A stretch of 64,000 nucleotides of DNA from an uncultured Eubacteriales bacterium (GCA_934476315.1 CAKSNQ010000003.1:19852-83851), one strand, 5' to 3'. Shown: positions 52,060 through 61,145, counted from the stretch's first letter. A program made the numbers and translations. Notes: generated by a model from the letters alone, not told the origin.

Positions 52060-52527
52060 ATGAATCAAGCGGTGAGGGAAAAGGAAGTCGGGGGCGAAAG
52101 AATTGTCCGGATTTTGCGCAACATCAGCCTGTTTTTCCTCGGTGCGGCGCTGTATTACAGTATTGAGGTGGCGTGGCGCGGATACTCGCACTTCAGCATG
52201 GCAATCTGCGGGGGACTCGGTATGTGCGGCATCTATGCACTGGGGGCGCGGGAGGCGAAATATCCGCCGCTTGACCTTGTGCGGCGGTGCCTTGGCGGAA
52301 TGCTCATCATCACGTCGCTTGAGTTCGTGACGGGATGCATTGTCAACCTGTGGCTGGGGTGGAGCGTCTGGGATTACAGCGACATGCCCTACCAGTTCCT
52401 CGGGCAGGTCTGCCTGCCGTATGTCCTGCTCTGGTTCGCCCTGAGTGTTCCGATCAACCTGCTGTGCGACATTCTGCGCCGATTCGTTTTCGAACCGGGC
52501 GTCGGTCGCCGTCCCGCCCGCGGCTGA
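52060..52527 (+). CDS. CmpB-like (PF06541) putative ABC-type membrane protein
   Basis: 155 residues with four membrane segments and the family motifs YYSIEVAWRGYSHFSMAICGG and LEFVTGCIVNLWLGWSVWDYS, followed by GQVCLPYVLLWF. The family is annotated as a putative ABC-transporter type IV permease; transport has not been shown to my knowledge. Start at 52060 has AAAGGGAGG eight bases upstream. No ATPase lies beside it. Convergent with the CPBP protease gene. Confidence 0.82.
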   Translation: MNQAVREKEVGGERIVRILRNISLFFLGAALYYSIEVAWRGYSHFSMAICGGLGMCGIYALGAREAKYPPLDLVRRCLGGMLIITSLEFVTGCIVNLWLGWSVWDYSDMPYQFLGQVCLPYVLLWFALSVPINLLCDILRRFVFEPGVGRRPARG

Positions 52528-52601
52528 CGCCCGCGGAAAACATCCGTAGAGAAATCCGCAGAAAATATCCGCGGAAGGCGTCTGCGGCAAACGCCGCCGT
52601 G

Positions 52602-53555
52602 TCAGAAGAACAGACAGACCAGAATATACAAAACGATGCAGGCAATGCCGGCGGGGGGCAGGAGGGCTTTCAGAATGTGCGAGGGCAGGGCGTCAGGCGG
52701 GATGACGGTGTGCTCCTCCCCCTCGCCGACCGCACCCGCGTATATCCGGTAAACGCGTCCCGCTTCGCCGCAGAACAGAAGCGACGAGGCAAGGAGAATA
52801 CAGGTGAGCAGAAAAGTGAAAAGCTCGGTGCTCCCCGTGTAGAGGTAAAAGCCGGAAACGGTGGACTGCCCGAACAGCCCGAACAGATTGTAAGCAAAGT
52901 GGACGATCATGGCGGCGATCAGTGAGCGGGTGGCGTACATGACCATGCACAAAAGCACGCCCGCGAACATATAAACGGGAAGCTGATCCAGTCGGAAATG
53001 CAGCATGCCGAAGTAGACGGCACTGCAAAGGACGGTGGCAACCAACCCGTGCGCGCGCTCCAGCGAGGCGCAGAGCAGACCGCGAAAGACCAGCTCCTCG
53101 CAGACGGCGGGGAGCACCGCGTAGGTAATCATCAATTGAATGACGTCAGCCGCCGTGTGACCGCTCCTTGCCAGAAACGTGTTGTAAAGCGAAAAATGCT
53201 CGCTGTCCGTGCGGATTCCGCCTGTGTAAACGCTGATGAGGAGGCACCCGGAAATGAGCGCCAGCGTTGCCCAGACAAGTAGCAGAATGTGCGAGGGGCG
53301 TGGCAGGCGCATGCGGATGCGGGAGAACGTCAATCCGCGGTTCAGGCGGGCATAGACCAGGGCGGGAAACAGGAAAATGAAGATCTGAAGCAGTGCGACG
53401 CCAAGGTGCTCGTTGGTCCGATCAAGCAGAGCGGTGTCGATCAGGCGGGAGAGGAGGACGAGCAGATAGGTCGTGAGGACGAGTAGCGCGGGGGCGTTGT
53501 CCTCGAGCAGGCGCGGACGCTTCAAGGCGGTGAGTATGCGGATTCCGCGACGCAT
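52602..53555 (-). CDS. CPBP-family intramembrane metalloprotease
   Basis: 317 residues, about eight membrane segments. The three CPBP (Abi/Rce1) motifs are present: EELVFRGLL (EExxxR), FGMLHF and HFAYNLFG (HxxxN), giving the Glu/His catalytic centre. Relatives act in prenyl-protein processing, bacteriocin self-immunity or anti-sigma cleavage; no bacteriocin gene is near. Start at 53555 with AAAGGAGAT upstream. The C-terminal 90 residues form two extra membrane segments around a short acidic loop. Confidence 0.9.
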   Translation of the reverse strand: MRRGIRILTALKRPRLLEDNAPALLVLTTYLLVLLSRLIDTALLDRTNEHLGVALLQIFIFLFPALVYARLNRGLTFSRIRMRLPRPSHILLLVWATLALISGCLLISVYTGGIRTDSEHFSLYNTFLARSGHTAADVIQLMITYAVLPAVCEELVFRGLLCASLERAHGLVATVLCSAVYFGMLHFRLDQLPVYMFAGVLLCMVMYATRSLIAAMIVHFAYNLFGLFGQSTVSGFYLYTGSTELFTFLLTCILLASSLLFCGEAGRVYRIYAGAVGEGEEHTVIPPDALPSHILKALLPPAGIACIVLYILVCLFF

Positions 53556-53672
53556 CGTTTGATCTCCTTTCCCTTGGTTTTGACGGTGATTGCCGGGCGC
53601 TTGCCCGGCGGATGCCCGGGGATGCCCTCGGTCGCCGGAGCTTGCCCGGCAGTTGTCTTGGCGCGTCGGCGG

Positions 53673-54224
53673 TCAGTTCCCGCCGCGGCACATCAGCGAG
53701 GCGCGCAACTTTTTCGCGGTTTCGGCGTCGCGAAGCGCCTCGACCAGCGTCAGAGCAAATTCCAGCGCAACTCCCATGCCCGTGGCGGTGATAACGTTTC
53801 CGTCCCGCACCGCGCAGGGTCCCGCGACGAGCTGTGCGCCCGTCAGATGCTCCTCAAAGCCGGGAAAGCAGGTCGCCTGCTTTCCGCGCAGATAGCCACG
53901 GTGTCCCAGTACCATGGGCGCGGCACAAATGGCGGCGAGAAAAGCCCCGTCCCGTGTGGCGCGCGTCAGGACGGCATCGACCACGGGCGAGGCGTCCAGG
54001 TTGGAAGCCCCCGGCATGCCGCCCGGCAGAATAACCATTTCGGGAGCGGCTTCCGGCAGATGCGCGTCGTCCGTATCGGCAGTCACGGCAATTCCGTGCG
54101 CGCCGAGGACGGTTCTGCCGCCGATGCCGACGGTGAGGACGTCGATTCCCGCCCGTCGTAGCACGTCCGCGGGGGTCAGCGCCTCGATCTCCTCAAATCC
54201 ATTTGCCAAAAACAGAATGACCAT
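53673..54224 (-). CDS. DJ-1/PfpI (YajL/ThiJ-like) protein
   Basis: 183 residues, class I glutamine-amidotransferase-like fold. The N-terminal MVILFLANGFEEIEAL provides the conserved Glu; the nucleophile Cys lies in AAICAAPMVLG, and ITATGMGVALEFAL carries the usual DJ-1 end motif. DJ-1 proteins act in oxidative-stress defence, with claimed deglycase activity. Start at 54224 has GGAGGAAC upstream; an in-frame extension to 54332 is Pro/Arg-rich and rejected. It lies 117 bases upstream of the CPBP gene in the same direction. Confidence 0.92.
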   Translation of the reverse strand: MVILFLANGFEEIEALTPADVLRRAGIDVLTVGIGGRTVLGAHGIAVTADTDDAHLPEAAPEMVILPGGMPGASNLDASPVVDAVLTRATRDGAFLAAICAAPMVLGHRGYLRGKQATCFPGFEEHLTGAQLVAGPCAVRDGNVITATGMGVALEFALTLVEALRDAETAKKLRASLMCRGGN

Positions 54225-54409
54225 ATATAGTTCCTCCGGGGGACGAGCGGGTCGTCCCGATTCTTCTGCCCCCCTGTGCTGCGGGTGTCCGCGCGGGGGG
54301 GATATGTCAAAAAATCCTTTGTGTATCAGCAAAAATTCAAGTATCTATATCATATCACAAAATCCAAGTAATGTCAATGAAATTCTTGTCGGTTTGTGGG
54401 CATTGACAC

Positions 54410-54437
54410 TTGACAAAACGGCGGAATCTGATATAAT
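54410..54437 (+). promoter_or_regulatory. Promoter of the MATE gene
   Basis: TTGACA, 16 bases, TATAAT. The bases just after the -10 (GGACGCG...CTGCCGCG) loosely resemble the P1 region of the structured element at 17769. Confidence 0.82.
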
Positions 54438-54495
54438 GGACGCGAGCGATCTGCCGCGATGAACGCACCTGCGGCGGAAAGGAGTCTTTTTTCAG

Positions 54496-55956
54496 ATGGG
54501 TTCCGGAATTTTCCGAAAGAATAAAGTGCCGGCGCAGGGTGCTCCCGCGAAGAGCCGCCCCGGTTGTGATGACGACCTGACGGAGGGGTCGCTCCTCCCG
54601 AAACTGATCCGTTTCTGCATCCCGCTGATGCTGACGGGCATGCTGCAGCTTCTGTATAACGCCTCGGACATGGTGGTTGTCGGACAGTTCGACTCGCCGG
54701 ACGCTGTTGGCGCGGTGGGGTCGAGCGGCTCGCTGATCAACCTGATGGTGAACCTGTTCATCGGACTGTCCGTCGGTGTGAGCGTGAACGTCGCGCAGTA
54801 CATCGGCGCCAGACGCCCGCGGGACGTCGATGATGTTGTACATACTTCGATCGCCATGGCAATCATTCTCGGCGTCCTGGTTGCCATTCCCGGCTACCTG
54901 TTTGCCGAGGACGCATTGCGCATGATGAACGCCTCGGAAAACCTGCTGGCGAAGGCGGCACCTTACGTCCGTGCCTACATGGTGGGTGTCCCTGCGCTGA
55001 CCATGTACAACTATTGCGCGGCGGTTCTGCGTGCCAAGGGCGACACGGTTCGCCCGCTGATTTTCCTTGGCGTGTCGGGACTGGTCAATGTTGTCCTCAA
55101 TGTCATTATGGTCGCCGGCTTCCACCTGGGCGCACTCGGCGTCGGCGTGGCGACCACCGTTTCCCAGTACGTCTCAGCCGTGATGATTCTGATCTATATG
55201 ACGTTCCGCCTGGAAGATCCGTATCGGATTCATTGGGGACGCCTGCGGATTAACCGGGATAAGCTGTGGAAGATCATCCGCGTGGGATTGCCCGCGGGTC
55301 TCCAGAGCACGCTGTTCAGCATTTCCAACGTATTGATTCAGTCCGCGGTCAATACGTTCCCCGACGCGGTGGTCAACGGAAACGCCGCGGCAGCCAACCT
55401 CGACGGCTTTATCTACAATGCGCAGAATTCCGTATATCATGCATCCATCACATTCGTCGGGCAGCACGTTGGCGCGCGTAAATACAAGCGCCTGAACCGG
55501 GTGCTGTTCTCCTGCCTCGGACTGGTAACGGTCATCGGCATTGCAATCGGCATAGTTGAAATTCTCTTTGCCCACCCACTGCTGGGGGTTTATGTGCCGG
55601 GCGACGAGGGCGCGATCGCGTGGGGAACCCAGCGTTTGCTGATGATGGGACTGACGTATTTTCTTTGTGGCTGGATGGAGGTCTGTTGCGGAGCGCTTCG
55701 TGGCATGGGCAAGACCATCACACCGATGCTGGTTTCGCTCGCCGGCGCGTGCCTGTTGCGCATTGTCTGGATTTACACGATCTTCCGCTGGGAGCCGACC
55801 ATGATGTGCCTGTATATTTCGTACCCCGTGTCGTGGTTGGTCACGGCGGGGGTGGAATTTGCCCTGTACTTTATCTTCAAAGGACGGATCGAACGCGCGG
55901 ACAGTGCCCCGGACGTTACAGAAGAGCAGCCCGTGCAGGTCTCGCAGGAGCTTTGA
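54496..55956 (+). CDS. MATE-family efflux transporter
   Basis: 486 residues, twelve membrane segments in two six-helix halves. Family motifs include the first-helix LPKLIRFCIPLMLTGMLQLLYNASDMVVVGQF and the second-half repeat GLPAGLQSTLFSISNVLIQSAVNTF. Uses a sodium or proton gradient to export cationic drugs or metabolites; the substrate is unknown. Start at 54496 with AAAGGAG twelve bases upstream. A single-gene unit closed by two terminators shared with glnS. Confidence 0.94.
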   Translation: MGSGIFRKNKVPAQGAPAKSRPGCDDDLTEGSLLPKLIRFCIPLMLTGMLQLLYNASDMVVVGQFDSPDAVGAVGSSGSLINLMVNLFIGLSVGVSVNVAQYIGARRPRDVDDVVHTSIAMAIILGVLVAIPGYLFAEDALRMMNASENLLAKAAPYVRAYMVGVPALTMYNYCAAVLRAKGDTVRPLIFLGVSGLVNVVLNVIMVAGFHLGALGVGVATTVSQYVSAVMILIYMTFRLEDPYRIHWGRLRINRDKLWKIIRVGLPAGLQSTLFSISNVLIQSAVNTFPDAVVNGNAAAANLDGFIYNAQNSVYHASITFVGQHVGARKYKRLNRVLFSCLGLVTVIGIAIGIVEILFAHPLLGVYVPGDEGAIAWGTQRLLMMGLTYFLCGWMEVCCGALRGMGKTITPMLVSLAGACLLRIVWIYTIFRWEPTMMCLYISYPVSWLVTAGVEFALYFIFKGRIERADSAPDVTEEQPVQVSQEL

Positions 55957-55978
55957 ACGCTTTGAACTGAAAAAACAG

Positions 55979-56011
55979 GGGCTGTTAAAAAACATCGTTT
56001 TTTAACAGCCC
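55979..56011. terminator. Terminator after the MATE gene, family member
   Basis: GGGCTGTTAAAAAAC pairs with GTTTTTTAACAGCCC around a 3-base loop. Confidence 0.92.
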
Positions 56012-56041
56012 GCAAAAATGTCGGTCGGGGTTCCGGCATTC

Positions 56042-56078
56042 GGGGTGTTAAAAACTCAGTCTGAGTTTTTAACACCCC
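56042..56078. terminator. Terminator of glnS, family member
   Basis: GGGGTGTTAAAAACTCAG pairs with its complement around a single T; usable in both directions. Confidence 0.92.
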
Positions 56079-56105
56079 TATTATGATGCTACAGAAAATT
56101 CGCGC

Positions 56106-57758
56106 TTATTTTTTTGGGAAGCTGTCCTTGAGGACGACCACGCGGTTGAACGTGTTCTCGTACTTGGTGTCCTTGCAGAAGTAGCCCGTGCGGACAAACT
56201 GGAACTGCTCACCCGGCGCCGCCGTGAGGAGCGCTGGCTCCACATACGCGTGCTCGATGGTAATCAGGGAATCGGGGTTGAGGTAGTCGTTGTAGGTCTT
56301 GTCCTCGGGAATGTCGTTGACATTTTCGATGGTGAACAGCTTGTCGTACAGCTTGACGGTACATTCCGCCGCGTCCGCCGCCGAGAGCCAGTGAATGGTG
56401 CCCTTGACCTTGCGTCCGTCGGCAGGGTTCCCGTTGCCGGTTTCAAGATCGGCGGTCACGTGGATGGCGCGGATGCTGCCGTCCGGATTCTTGTCCAGAC
56501 CGACGTATCTGACCAGGTAAGCACCCATCAGACGCACCTCGCCGTCCGGCTTGAGGCGGAAGAACTTGGGAGGCGGAACCTCGGCAAAGTCGTCCGCATC
56601 GATGAACAGCTCGCGGGTGAACGGCAATTCGCGACTTCCCATTTCGGGATGCTGCGGGTGATTGGGCAGAGTGAACATTTCCTTTTTGTCCGACGGGTAG
56701 TTGTCAACAATGACGCGGACGGGGTGGAGGATTGCCACCCGGCGCGGCGCGGTTTCGTTCAGCTCCTCGCGGATGCAGTGCTCCAGCATGTCGATGTCCA
56801 CAAGGCTATTTGCCTTGGAAATGCCGGCGCTCCGTACGAAATTGAAAATGGAGGACGGGGTGTACCCGCGGCGGCGCAATGCGCAGATGGTGGGCAGGCG
56901 GGGGTCGTCCCAGCCGTCAACCAGGTGGTTTTCCACAAGGTAGCGCAGGTAGCGCTTGGACATGACCGTGTTGGTGACGTTCAGGCGGGCGAACTCTCTT
57001 TGCTTGGGCTTTTTTTCAAAGCCGATGTTGTCCACGACCCACTCGTAGAGCGGACGATGGTTTTCGAACTCCAGCGAGCAGAGCGAATGGGTGATGCCCT
57101 CCAGCGCATCCTGAATGGGGTGCGCAAAATCGTACATCGGGTAGATGCACCACTTGCCGCCCTGGCGGTGGTGGGAGGTGTGCACGATGCGGTAGATGGC
57201 GGGGTCGCGCATATTGATGTTGGGGGACGCCATGTCGATCTTGGCGCGCAGGGTCTTGGCACCGTCGGGGAACTCGCCGTTCTTCATGCGCTCGAACAGG
57301 TCAAGGTTTTCCTCCACCGAGCGATCGCGCCACGGGCTGTTTTTGCCCGGCTCGGTCAGCGTGCCGCGGTATTCCTTCATCTGTTCGGCGGACAGATCGC
57401 ACACGTACGCCTTGCCGTCGCGGATGAGCCCGACGGCGTACTCATAGCACTTGTCAAAGTAGTCCGAGCCGTAGAACACGCCGCCGGAGGGCACGGCGCC
57501 CAGCCAGCACAGGTCCTCGTAGATGGACTCGACGTATTCATTGTCCTCCTTGGCGGGGTTGGTGTCGTCATAGCGGAGATTGAACAGCCCGCCGTATTTC
57601 TTGGCGGTCTCGTAGTTGATCATGATCGCCTTTGCCGAACCGATGTGCAGATACCCGTTCGGCTCGGGAGGGAAGCGGGTGTGAACCTTGATCGTGGGGT
57701 CGCGGCGCAGGTCCTCGTCGATGATGTCGAAAATAAAATTACTGCTTTCCTTTTCCAT
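56106..57758 (-). CDS. glnS: Glutaminyl-tRNA synthetase
   Basis: Charges tRNA-Gln directly. 550 residues: RFPPEPNGYLHIGSAKA (HIGH), RYDDTNPAKE, the KMSKS-like VMSKRYL, and two C-terminal beta-barrel anticodon-binding domains (about 335-540), which separate GlnRS from GluRS. Many Clostridia lack this enzyme and use Glu-tRNA-Gln amidotransferase instead. It lies 30 bases after gltX on the same strand, so both are probably cotranscribed. It ends at the hairpin at 56042. Confidence 0.96.
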   Translation of the reverse strand: MEKESSNFIFDIIDEDLRRDPTIKVHTRFPPEPNGYLHIGSAKAIMINYETAKKYGGLFNLRYDDTNPAKEDNEYVESIYEDLCWLGAVPSGGVFYGSDYFDKCYEYAVGLIRDGKAYVCDLSAEQMKEYRGTLTEPGKNSPWRDRSVEENLDLFERMKNGEFPDGAKTLRAKIDMASPNINMRDPAIYRIVHTSHHRQGGKWCIYPMYDFAHPIQDALEGITHSLCSLEFENHRPLYEWVVDNIGFEKKPKQREFARLNVTNTVMSKRYLRYLVENHLVDGWDDPRLPTICALRRRGYTPSSIFNFVRSAGISKANSLVDIDMLEHCIREELNETAPRRVAILHPVRVIVDNYPSDKKEMFTLPNHPQHPEMGSRELPFTRELFIDADDFAEVPPPKFFRLKPDGEVRLMGAYLVRYVGLDKNPDGSIRAIHVTADLETGNGNPADGRKVKGTIHWLSAADAAECTVKLYDKLFTIENVNDIPEDKTYNDYLNPDSLITIEHAYVEPALLTAAPGEQFQFVRTGYFCKDTKYENTFNRVVVLKDSFPKK

Positions 57759-57788
57759 TGATTTATCCTCCTGTGTGTGGGCGTCGGC

Positions 57789-59477
57789 TCACAGTGTGTC
57801 AAGAAAACGATCCACGCGGGCGAGCGTGCGGTCTTTTCCGAGAATGTGCATAACGGTATACAGGTCGGGAGCGTTCATCTTTCCCGTAACGGCAACGCGC
57901 AAAAACATGCTGATATCCGCGACACTGCCGGGGTAGGCGGCGGGGTCGGCGCGATAGGCTTTCATGTCGGTCGCATAGCCCAGCGACGACGCGATGGCTT
58001 TGATCTTGTCAAACCAGGTGTTCATGTCGTCGGACTCGTCGTAACCCGCGCGGAACTGCTCCAGCGTGCGCCGGACGTGCTCGCGGGGGAACGTGTCGGG
58101 GATCGCGTCCTCGCGGACGAACAGCTCGTCGTAGAAGAAGCCGATGAACGGCTTGATCTCACTCCAGAGCCCGTAGTCCTTGCGGGGCTTCTTGCCGCCG
58201 CGACCGATCGAAAGAATCGCCTTGGCGTAGGTGGGGTCGCGGTCAAGCAGGGCGAAGAAGTCCGGGTCGTAGGTGCGCGCCCACGTGCCAAGACGCTCAT
58301 ACACCTCGTCGGCGGTCATGCGCGAGACGACGTTTTTGGAGATGTCCTCGATCTTGGCGCGGTCGAACAGGCAGCCGGAGGCGCACATTTTTTTGATGTC
58401 AAAGCGGAAATCCGTAAACGGCTTGTCCGGGTTCTGTATGCGCCACTCCTCAAAGTTGGAGTTGAGAACGGTTAGCAGATACTCCGAAACCGCCTCGGGC
58501 GCGTAGCCGTCGCGTTCGTAGTCGTTCATGTTGGCGCCCAGATCGCGCTTGGAAAATTTCTTTTTGTTGCCGTTTTCGTCCAGCCGCATGATCTGCGCCG
58601 TGTGGAGGTACTTCGGCAGGCGGAAGCCAAGGTAGCGGAAGAGCTGAATGTGCTTTGCCACACTGGGCAACCACTCCTCACCGCGGATGACGTGCGTGGT
58701 GCGCATCAGGTGATCGTCCACCGCGTGCGCGAAATGATACGTCGGGATGCCGTCGCTCTTGAGCAGAACGAAATCCTCATCGTTCTCCGGGATTTCGAGC
58801 TTGCCCTTGACCAGGTCGGTGAAGGGTGTTTTCTTTTCCGGATCGCCGTCGGCGAGAATCCGGAGGACAAATTTGTTGCCCTGTGCGAGATTTTTCTCTA
58901 CATCCTCGATCGTGAAGTCCCGGAGGCGGCGCATGGCAGCTTTCTGCTCGGCTTCGACCTCCTCGCTCCACGCGCGGGACTGAACCTCCGCCTTTTTGTC
59001 CACGGACTCCAGCGCCTTCAACTCGTCCTCGGTGGTGAAGCAGGGGTACGCCTTGCCCTCGGTGACCAGCTTTTTGGCAAAGACGTGATAAATGTCCCCG
59101 CGCAGACTCTGCTTGTACGGACCGTAGTCTCCGTGATCGGCGATCTTTCCGTCCTTGCCGATGACCGCGCCCTCGTCGAAATGAATTCCGTAGCGCGCCA
59201 GCGTGTGAATCAGGTTCTCGGCGGCGCCGGAGACCTCGCGCTTGGCATCGGTGTCCTCAATGCGCAGGTAAAAAACGCCGCCCGACTGGTGAGCCAGCCG
59301 TTCGCCCACCATGGTCTGATATACGCCGCCGATGTGGACAAAGCCCGTGGGGCTGGGCGCGAAACGCGTGACCTTGGCGCCCTCCGGAAGATTTCGCGGC
59401 GGATATTTTTGCTCCAGCTCCTCCGGCGTCATGGTGACGTCGGGAAAAAGAAGCTGTGCTAAACGAACGTAGTCCAT
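57789..59477 (-). CDS. gltX: Glutamyl-tRNA synthetase
   Basis: 562 residues against about 470-490 for common GluRS. The HIGH motif lies in RFAPSPTGFVHIGGVYQ and the KMSKS equivalent in KFSKRDLG. An N-terminal extension of about 38 residues (MDYVRLAQLLFPDVTMTPEELEQKYPPR) precedes the catalytic core, and the C-terminal anticodon region is longer than usual; together these mark a distinct Clostridial GluRS clade. ATG 59477 is preferred over TTG 59489. With glnS next to it, this enzyme may be discriminating. It lies 110 bases after the metallo-hydrolase gene with no evident promoter between. Confidence 0.95.
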   Translation of the reverse strand: MDYVRLAQLLFPDVTMTPEELEQKYPPRNLPEGAKVTRFAPSPTGFVHIGGVYQTMVGERLAHQSGGVFYLRIEDTDAKREVSGAAENLIHTLARYGIHFDEGAVIGKDGKIADHGDYGPYKQSLRGDIYHVFAKKLVTEGKAYPCFTTEDELKALESVDKKAEVQSRAWSEEVEAEQKAAMRRLRDFTIEDVEKNLAQGNKFVLRILADGDPEKKTPFTDLVKGKLEIPENDEDFVLLKSDGIPTYHFAHAVDDHLMRTTHVIRGEEWLPSVAKHIQLFRYLGFRLPKYLHTAQIMRLDENGNKKKFSKRDLGANMNDYERDGYAPEAVSEYLLTVLNSNFEEWRIQNPDKPFTDFRFDIKKMCASGCLFDRAKIEDISKNVVSRMTADEVYERLGTWARTYDPDFFALLDRDPTYAKAILSIGRGGKKPRKDYGLWSEIKPFIGFFYDELFVREDAIPDTFPREHVRRTLEQFRAGYDESDDMNTWFDKIKAIASSLGYATDMKAYRADPAAYPGSVADISMFLRVAVTGKMNAPDLYTVMHILGKDRTLARVDRFLDTL

Positions 59478-59587
59478 AGTATTGACCAATCCTTTCTCAA
59501 ATATCGTGTCCTTAGTGCGACAGGAGAATTCCGCCCCCGTCTTGACGGATTTCCCGCCGGTCTGTGTGAGCCGCGTGTTCCTGCCAG

Positions 59588-60217
59588 TTATCTATCCCAT
59601 TCATCTGTCCCGCAAACCTCCGCCAAAGCGTCGCCGAGCAACGCGGTGTCGCCGTGCCCGGGGTAGAGCGTCAGTGAGGGCGGAAGTTGGCGTAAGCGTT
59701 CGAGCGAGGCGCTCAGCGCCGCGCGGTTGCCGCCCGGCAAATCACACCGCCCGATCCCGTGGGCGAACAGCGTGTCCCCGGAGAGCAGAAAGCCTTCGCC
59801 GCGGAAGCAGACCGAACCGGGCGTGTGTCCCGGCGTGTGAATAACCTGCAATTTTTCCTCGCCGATGAGAACCCATTCTCCGTCGATCAAAAGGTGATCG
59901 GCGGGTCGCCATGTGCGCGGCAAACCAAAGAAGAGCCGATGCGCATTTTTGACCGCACTGCCGGGGAAATCCGCGTCAGCCGTGTGCAGATACACCTGAA
60001 TGTCGGGGTAGGCGTCCCGTAGTTCGTCCATGGAAAGCATGTGGTCGAAGTGCCCGTGCGTGAGCAGAATCCCCTCCGGCACCGCACCCCGCCGTTGCAG
60101 AGCCTCGCCGACCGCGGCAAGCGAGACCGACGGATCGACGATCATGGCGTGGCGCCCGGAGGACACGAGATAGCAGTTTGACCCGAAGGAATCGGGGCAG
60201 AGAATATCGACCAGCAT
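59588..60217 (-). CDS. Metallo-beta-lactamase-fold hydrolase (glyoxalase II-like)
   Basis: 209 residues. Metal ligands are all visible: THGHFDH, the His of HTPGHTPGS, the Asp of LSGDTLF and the C-terminal PGHGD. The short form resembles glyoxalase II-like hydrolases of thioesters, but the substrate is unknown. Start at 60217 with GGAGGAGAT. It follows the structured element and promoter at 60392-60525 with a leader of about 270 bases, and is upstream of gltX and glnS on the same strand. Confidence 0.9.
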   Translation of the reverse strand: MLVDILCPDSFGSNCYLVSSGRHAMIVDPSVSLAAVGEALQRRGAVPEGILLTHGHFDHMLSMDELRDAYPDIQVYLHTADADFPGSAVKNAHRLFFGLPRTWRPADHLLIDGEWVLIGEEKLQVIHTPGHTPGSVCFRGEGFLLSGDTLFAHGIGRCDLPGGNRAALSASLERLRQLPPSLTLYPGHGDTALLGDALAEVCGTDEWDR

Positions 60218-60391
60218 AAGGGAATATCTCCTCCATCAAGGGAATGATTCATCAAGAAAACGATGTGTGCACAAAGCGCGCAACGGTGTGCGAATTAAAA
60301 GGTTCTTGCCGCCGGACACGCCGGATTTCGTTTTCCGCGGCTTGCCGCGAATTTCTTCGCGCGCCTTGACAGACGGTAAATTGCCCCGTCG

Positions 60392-60496
60392 GAGTTTGAC
60401 GTTCACGCCGGAGGCGGGACGACGGGGAAGCCCGTCGAGGCAAACTCGGGAACGCGGCGGCTTGCGCTTGGCTTTTGGGAAATTATATCCGCGTTC
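60392..60496 (-). ncRNA. Candidate structured leader element, copy C
   Basis: Leftward copy of the element at 17769. P1 arms GAACGCGG (60496-60489) and CCGCGTTC (60457-60450) are again 31 bases apart, the P1-P2 linker is again two bases, and P2 pairs GAGTTTG with CAAACTC around 42 bases (43 in copy A). The inner hairpins differ in sequence but still pair: CGACGGG/CCCGTCG and CGCC-TCC-GGCG. The segment GCGCAAGC before the P1 3' arm is conserved. It precedes the metallo-hydrolase gene and possibly controls gltX and glnS downstream. Same caveat as copy A about the start site. Confidence 0.6.
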
Positions 60497-60525
60497 ATTA
60501 TACCACAAGCGCGCGGATTTGTCCA
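60497..60525 (-). promoter_or_regulatory. Promoter abutting structured element C
   Basis: On the minus strand TGGACA, 17 bases, TATAAT, directly followed by GAACGCGG as at 17769. Confidence 0.82.
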
Positions 60526-60541
60526 TAGGGCAAGAAAAAAA

Positions 60542-60580
60542 ACAGAAAAACGTCCGCCCTGCGGACGAACGTTTTTTCTG
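60542..60580 (-). terminator. Terminator of the ylxM-ffh-rpsP-khpA unit
   Basis: On the minus strand CGTCCGC pairs with GCGGACG around 3 bases; the flanking A/T runs extend the stem and a long T-run follows. Confidence 0.92.
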
Positions 60581-60587
60581 TCTTACC

Positions 60588-60827
60588 TCAGCGAATTTCA
60601 ACATTCACTTTCTTTCCGCTGCCGGAAGCCGCCGCTTTCATGACAGTGCGGATCGCTTTTGCAATCCTGCCATGACGGCCAATGACCATCCCCATGTCGT
60701 CGGGAGCCACGCTCAGCACCAGATCAATGTTGTTCTTGTCCTCATTGTCCTCTGTAACCGTGACTTGCTCCGGATGGTCGACGATGGCTTGGGCGATCCC
60801 GACAAGGGTCTCCTTCAGATCTGCCAT
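60588..60827 (-). CDS. khpA: KH-domain RNA-binding protein KhpA
   Basis: 79 residues, a single KH domain with the RNA-binding loop GRHG (VIGRHGRIAKAIRT). KhpA pairs with KhpB in Gram-positive bacteria and affects cell length and small RNAs. ATG at 60827 has AAAGGAG ten bases upstream; an in-frame TTG at 60836 is less likely. It follows rpsP by 27 bases. In most Firmicutes rimM, trmD and rplS come next; here a terminator does. Confidence 0.95.
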   Translation of the reverse strand: MADLKETLVGIAQAIVDHPEQVTVTEDNEDKNNIDLVLSVAPDDMGMVIGRHGRIAKAIRTVMKAAASGSGKKVNVEIR

Positions 60828-60854
60828 GTCTTTCAATCTCCTTTATCGGACGGA

Positions 60855-61097
60855 TCAGTCAAGGATGCCGCTCTTCTTCAGCAGGGCACGCACCGTGTCA
60901 GAGGGCTGTGCTCCGTTTGCCAGCCACTTCTTCGCTTTTTCCTCATCGATTTTGATCTGGGCGGGGTTGGTCATCGGGTTGTAGAAGCCGATCTCCTCAA
61001 TAAAGCGACCGTCGCGGGGCATACGCTCATCCGCAACGACAACGCGGTACGAGGGAGCCTTCTTCATACCCATTCTCTTCAATCTCATCTTAACCAT
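60855..61097 (-). CDS. rpsP: 30S ribosomal protein S16
   Basis: 80 residues of the usual length, starting MVKMRLKRMGMKKAPSYRVV with the GFYNPM motif. Binds 16S rRNA in the body of the small subunit. It lies between ffh (48-base gap) and khpA. Confidence 0.98.
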   Translation of the reverse strand: MVKMRLKRMGMKKAPSYRVVVADERMPRDGRFIEEIGFYNPMTNPAQIKIDEEKAKKWLANGAQPSDTVRALLKKSGILD

Positions 61098-61145
61098 GTT
61101 TTTCTTCCTCCAAATGTTTTGAAAAAATTTTATAAAAATCCGGGA

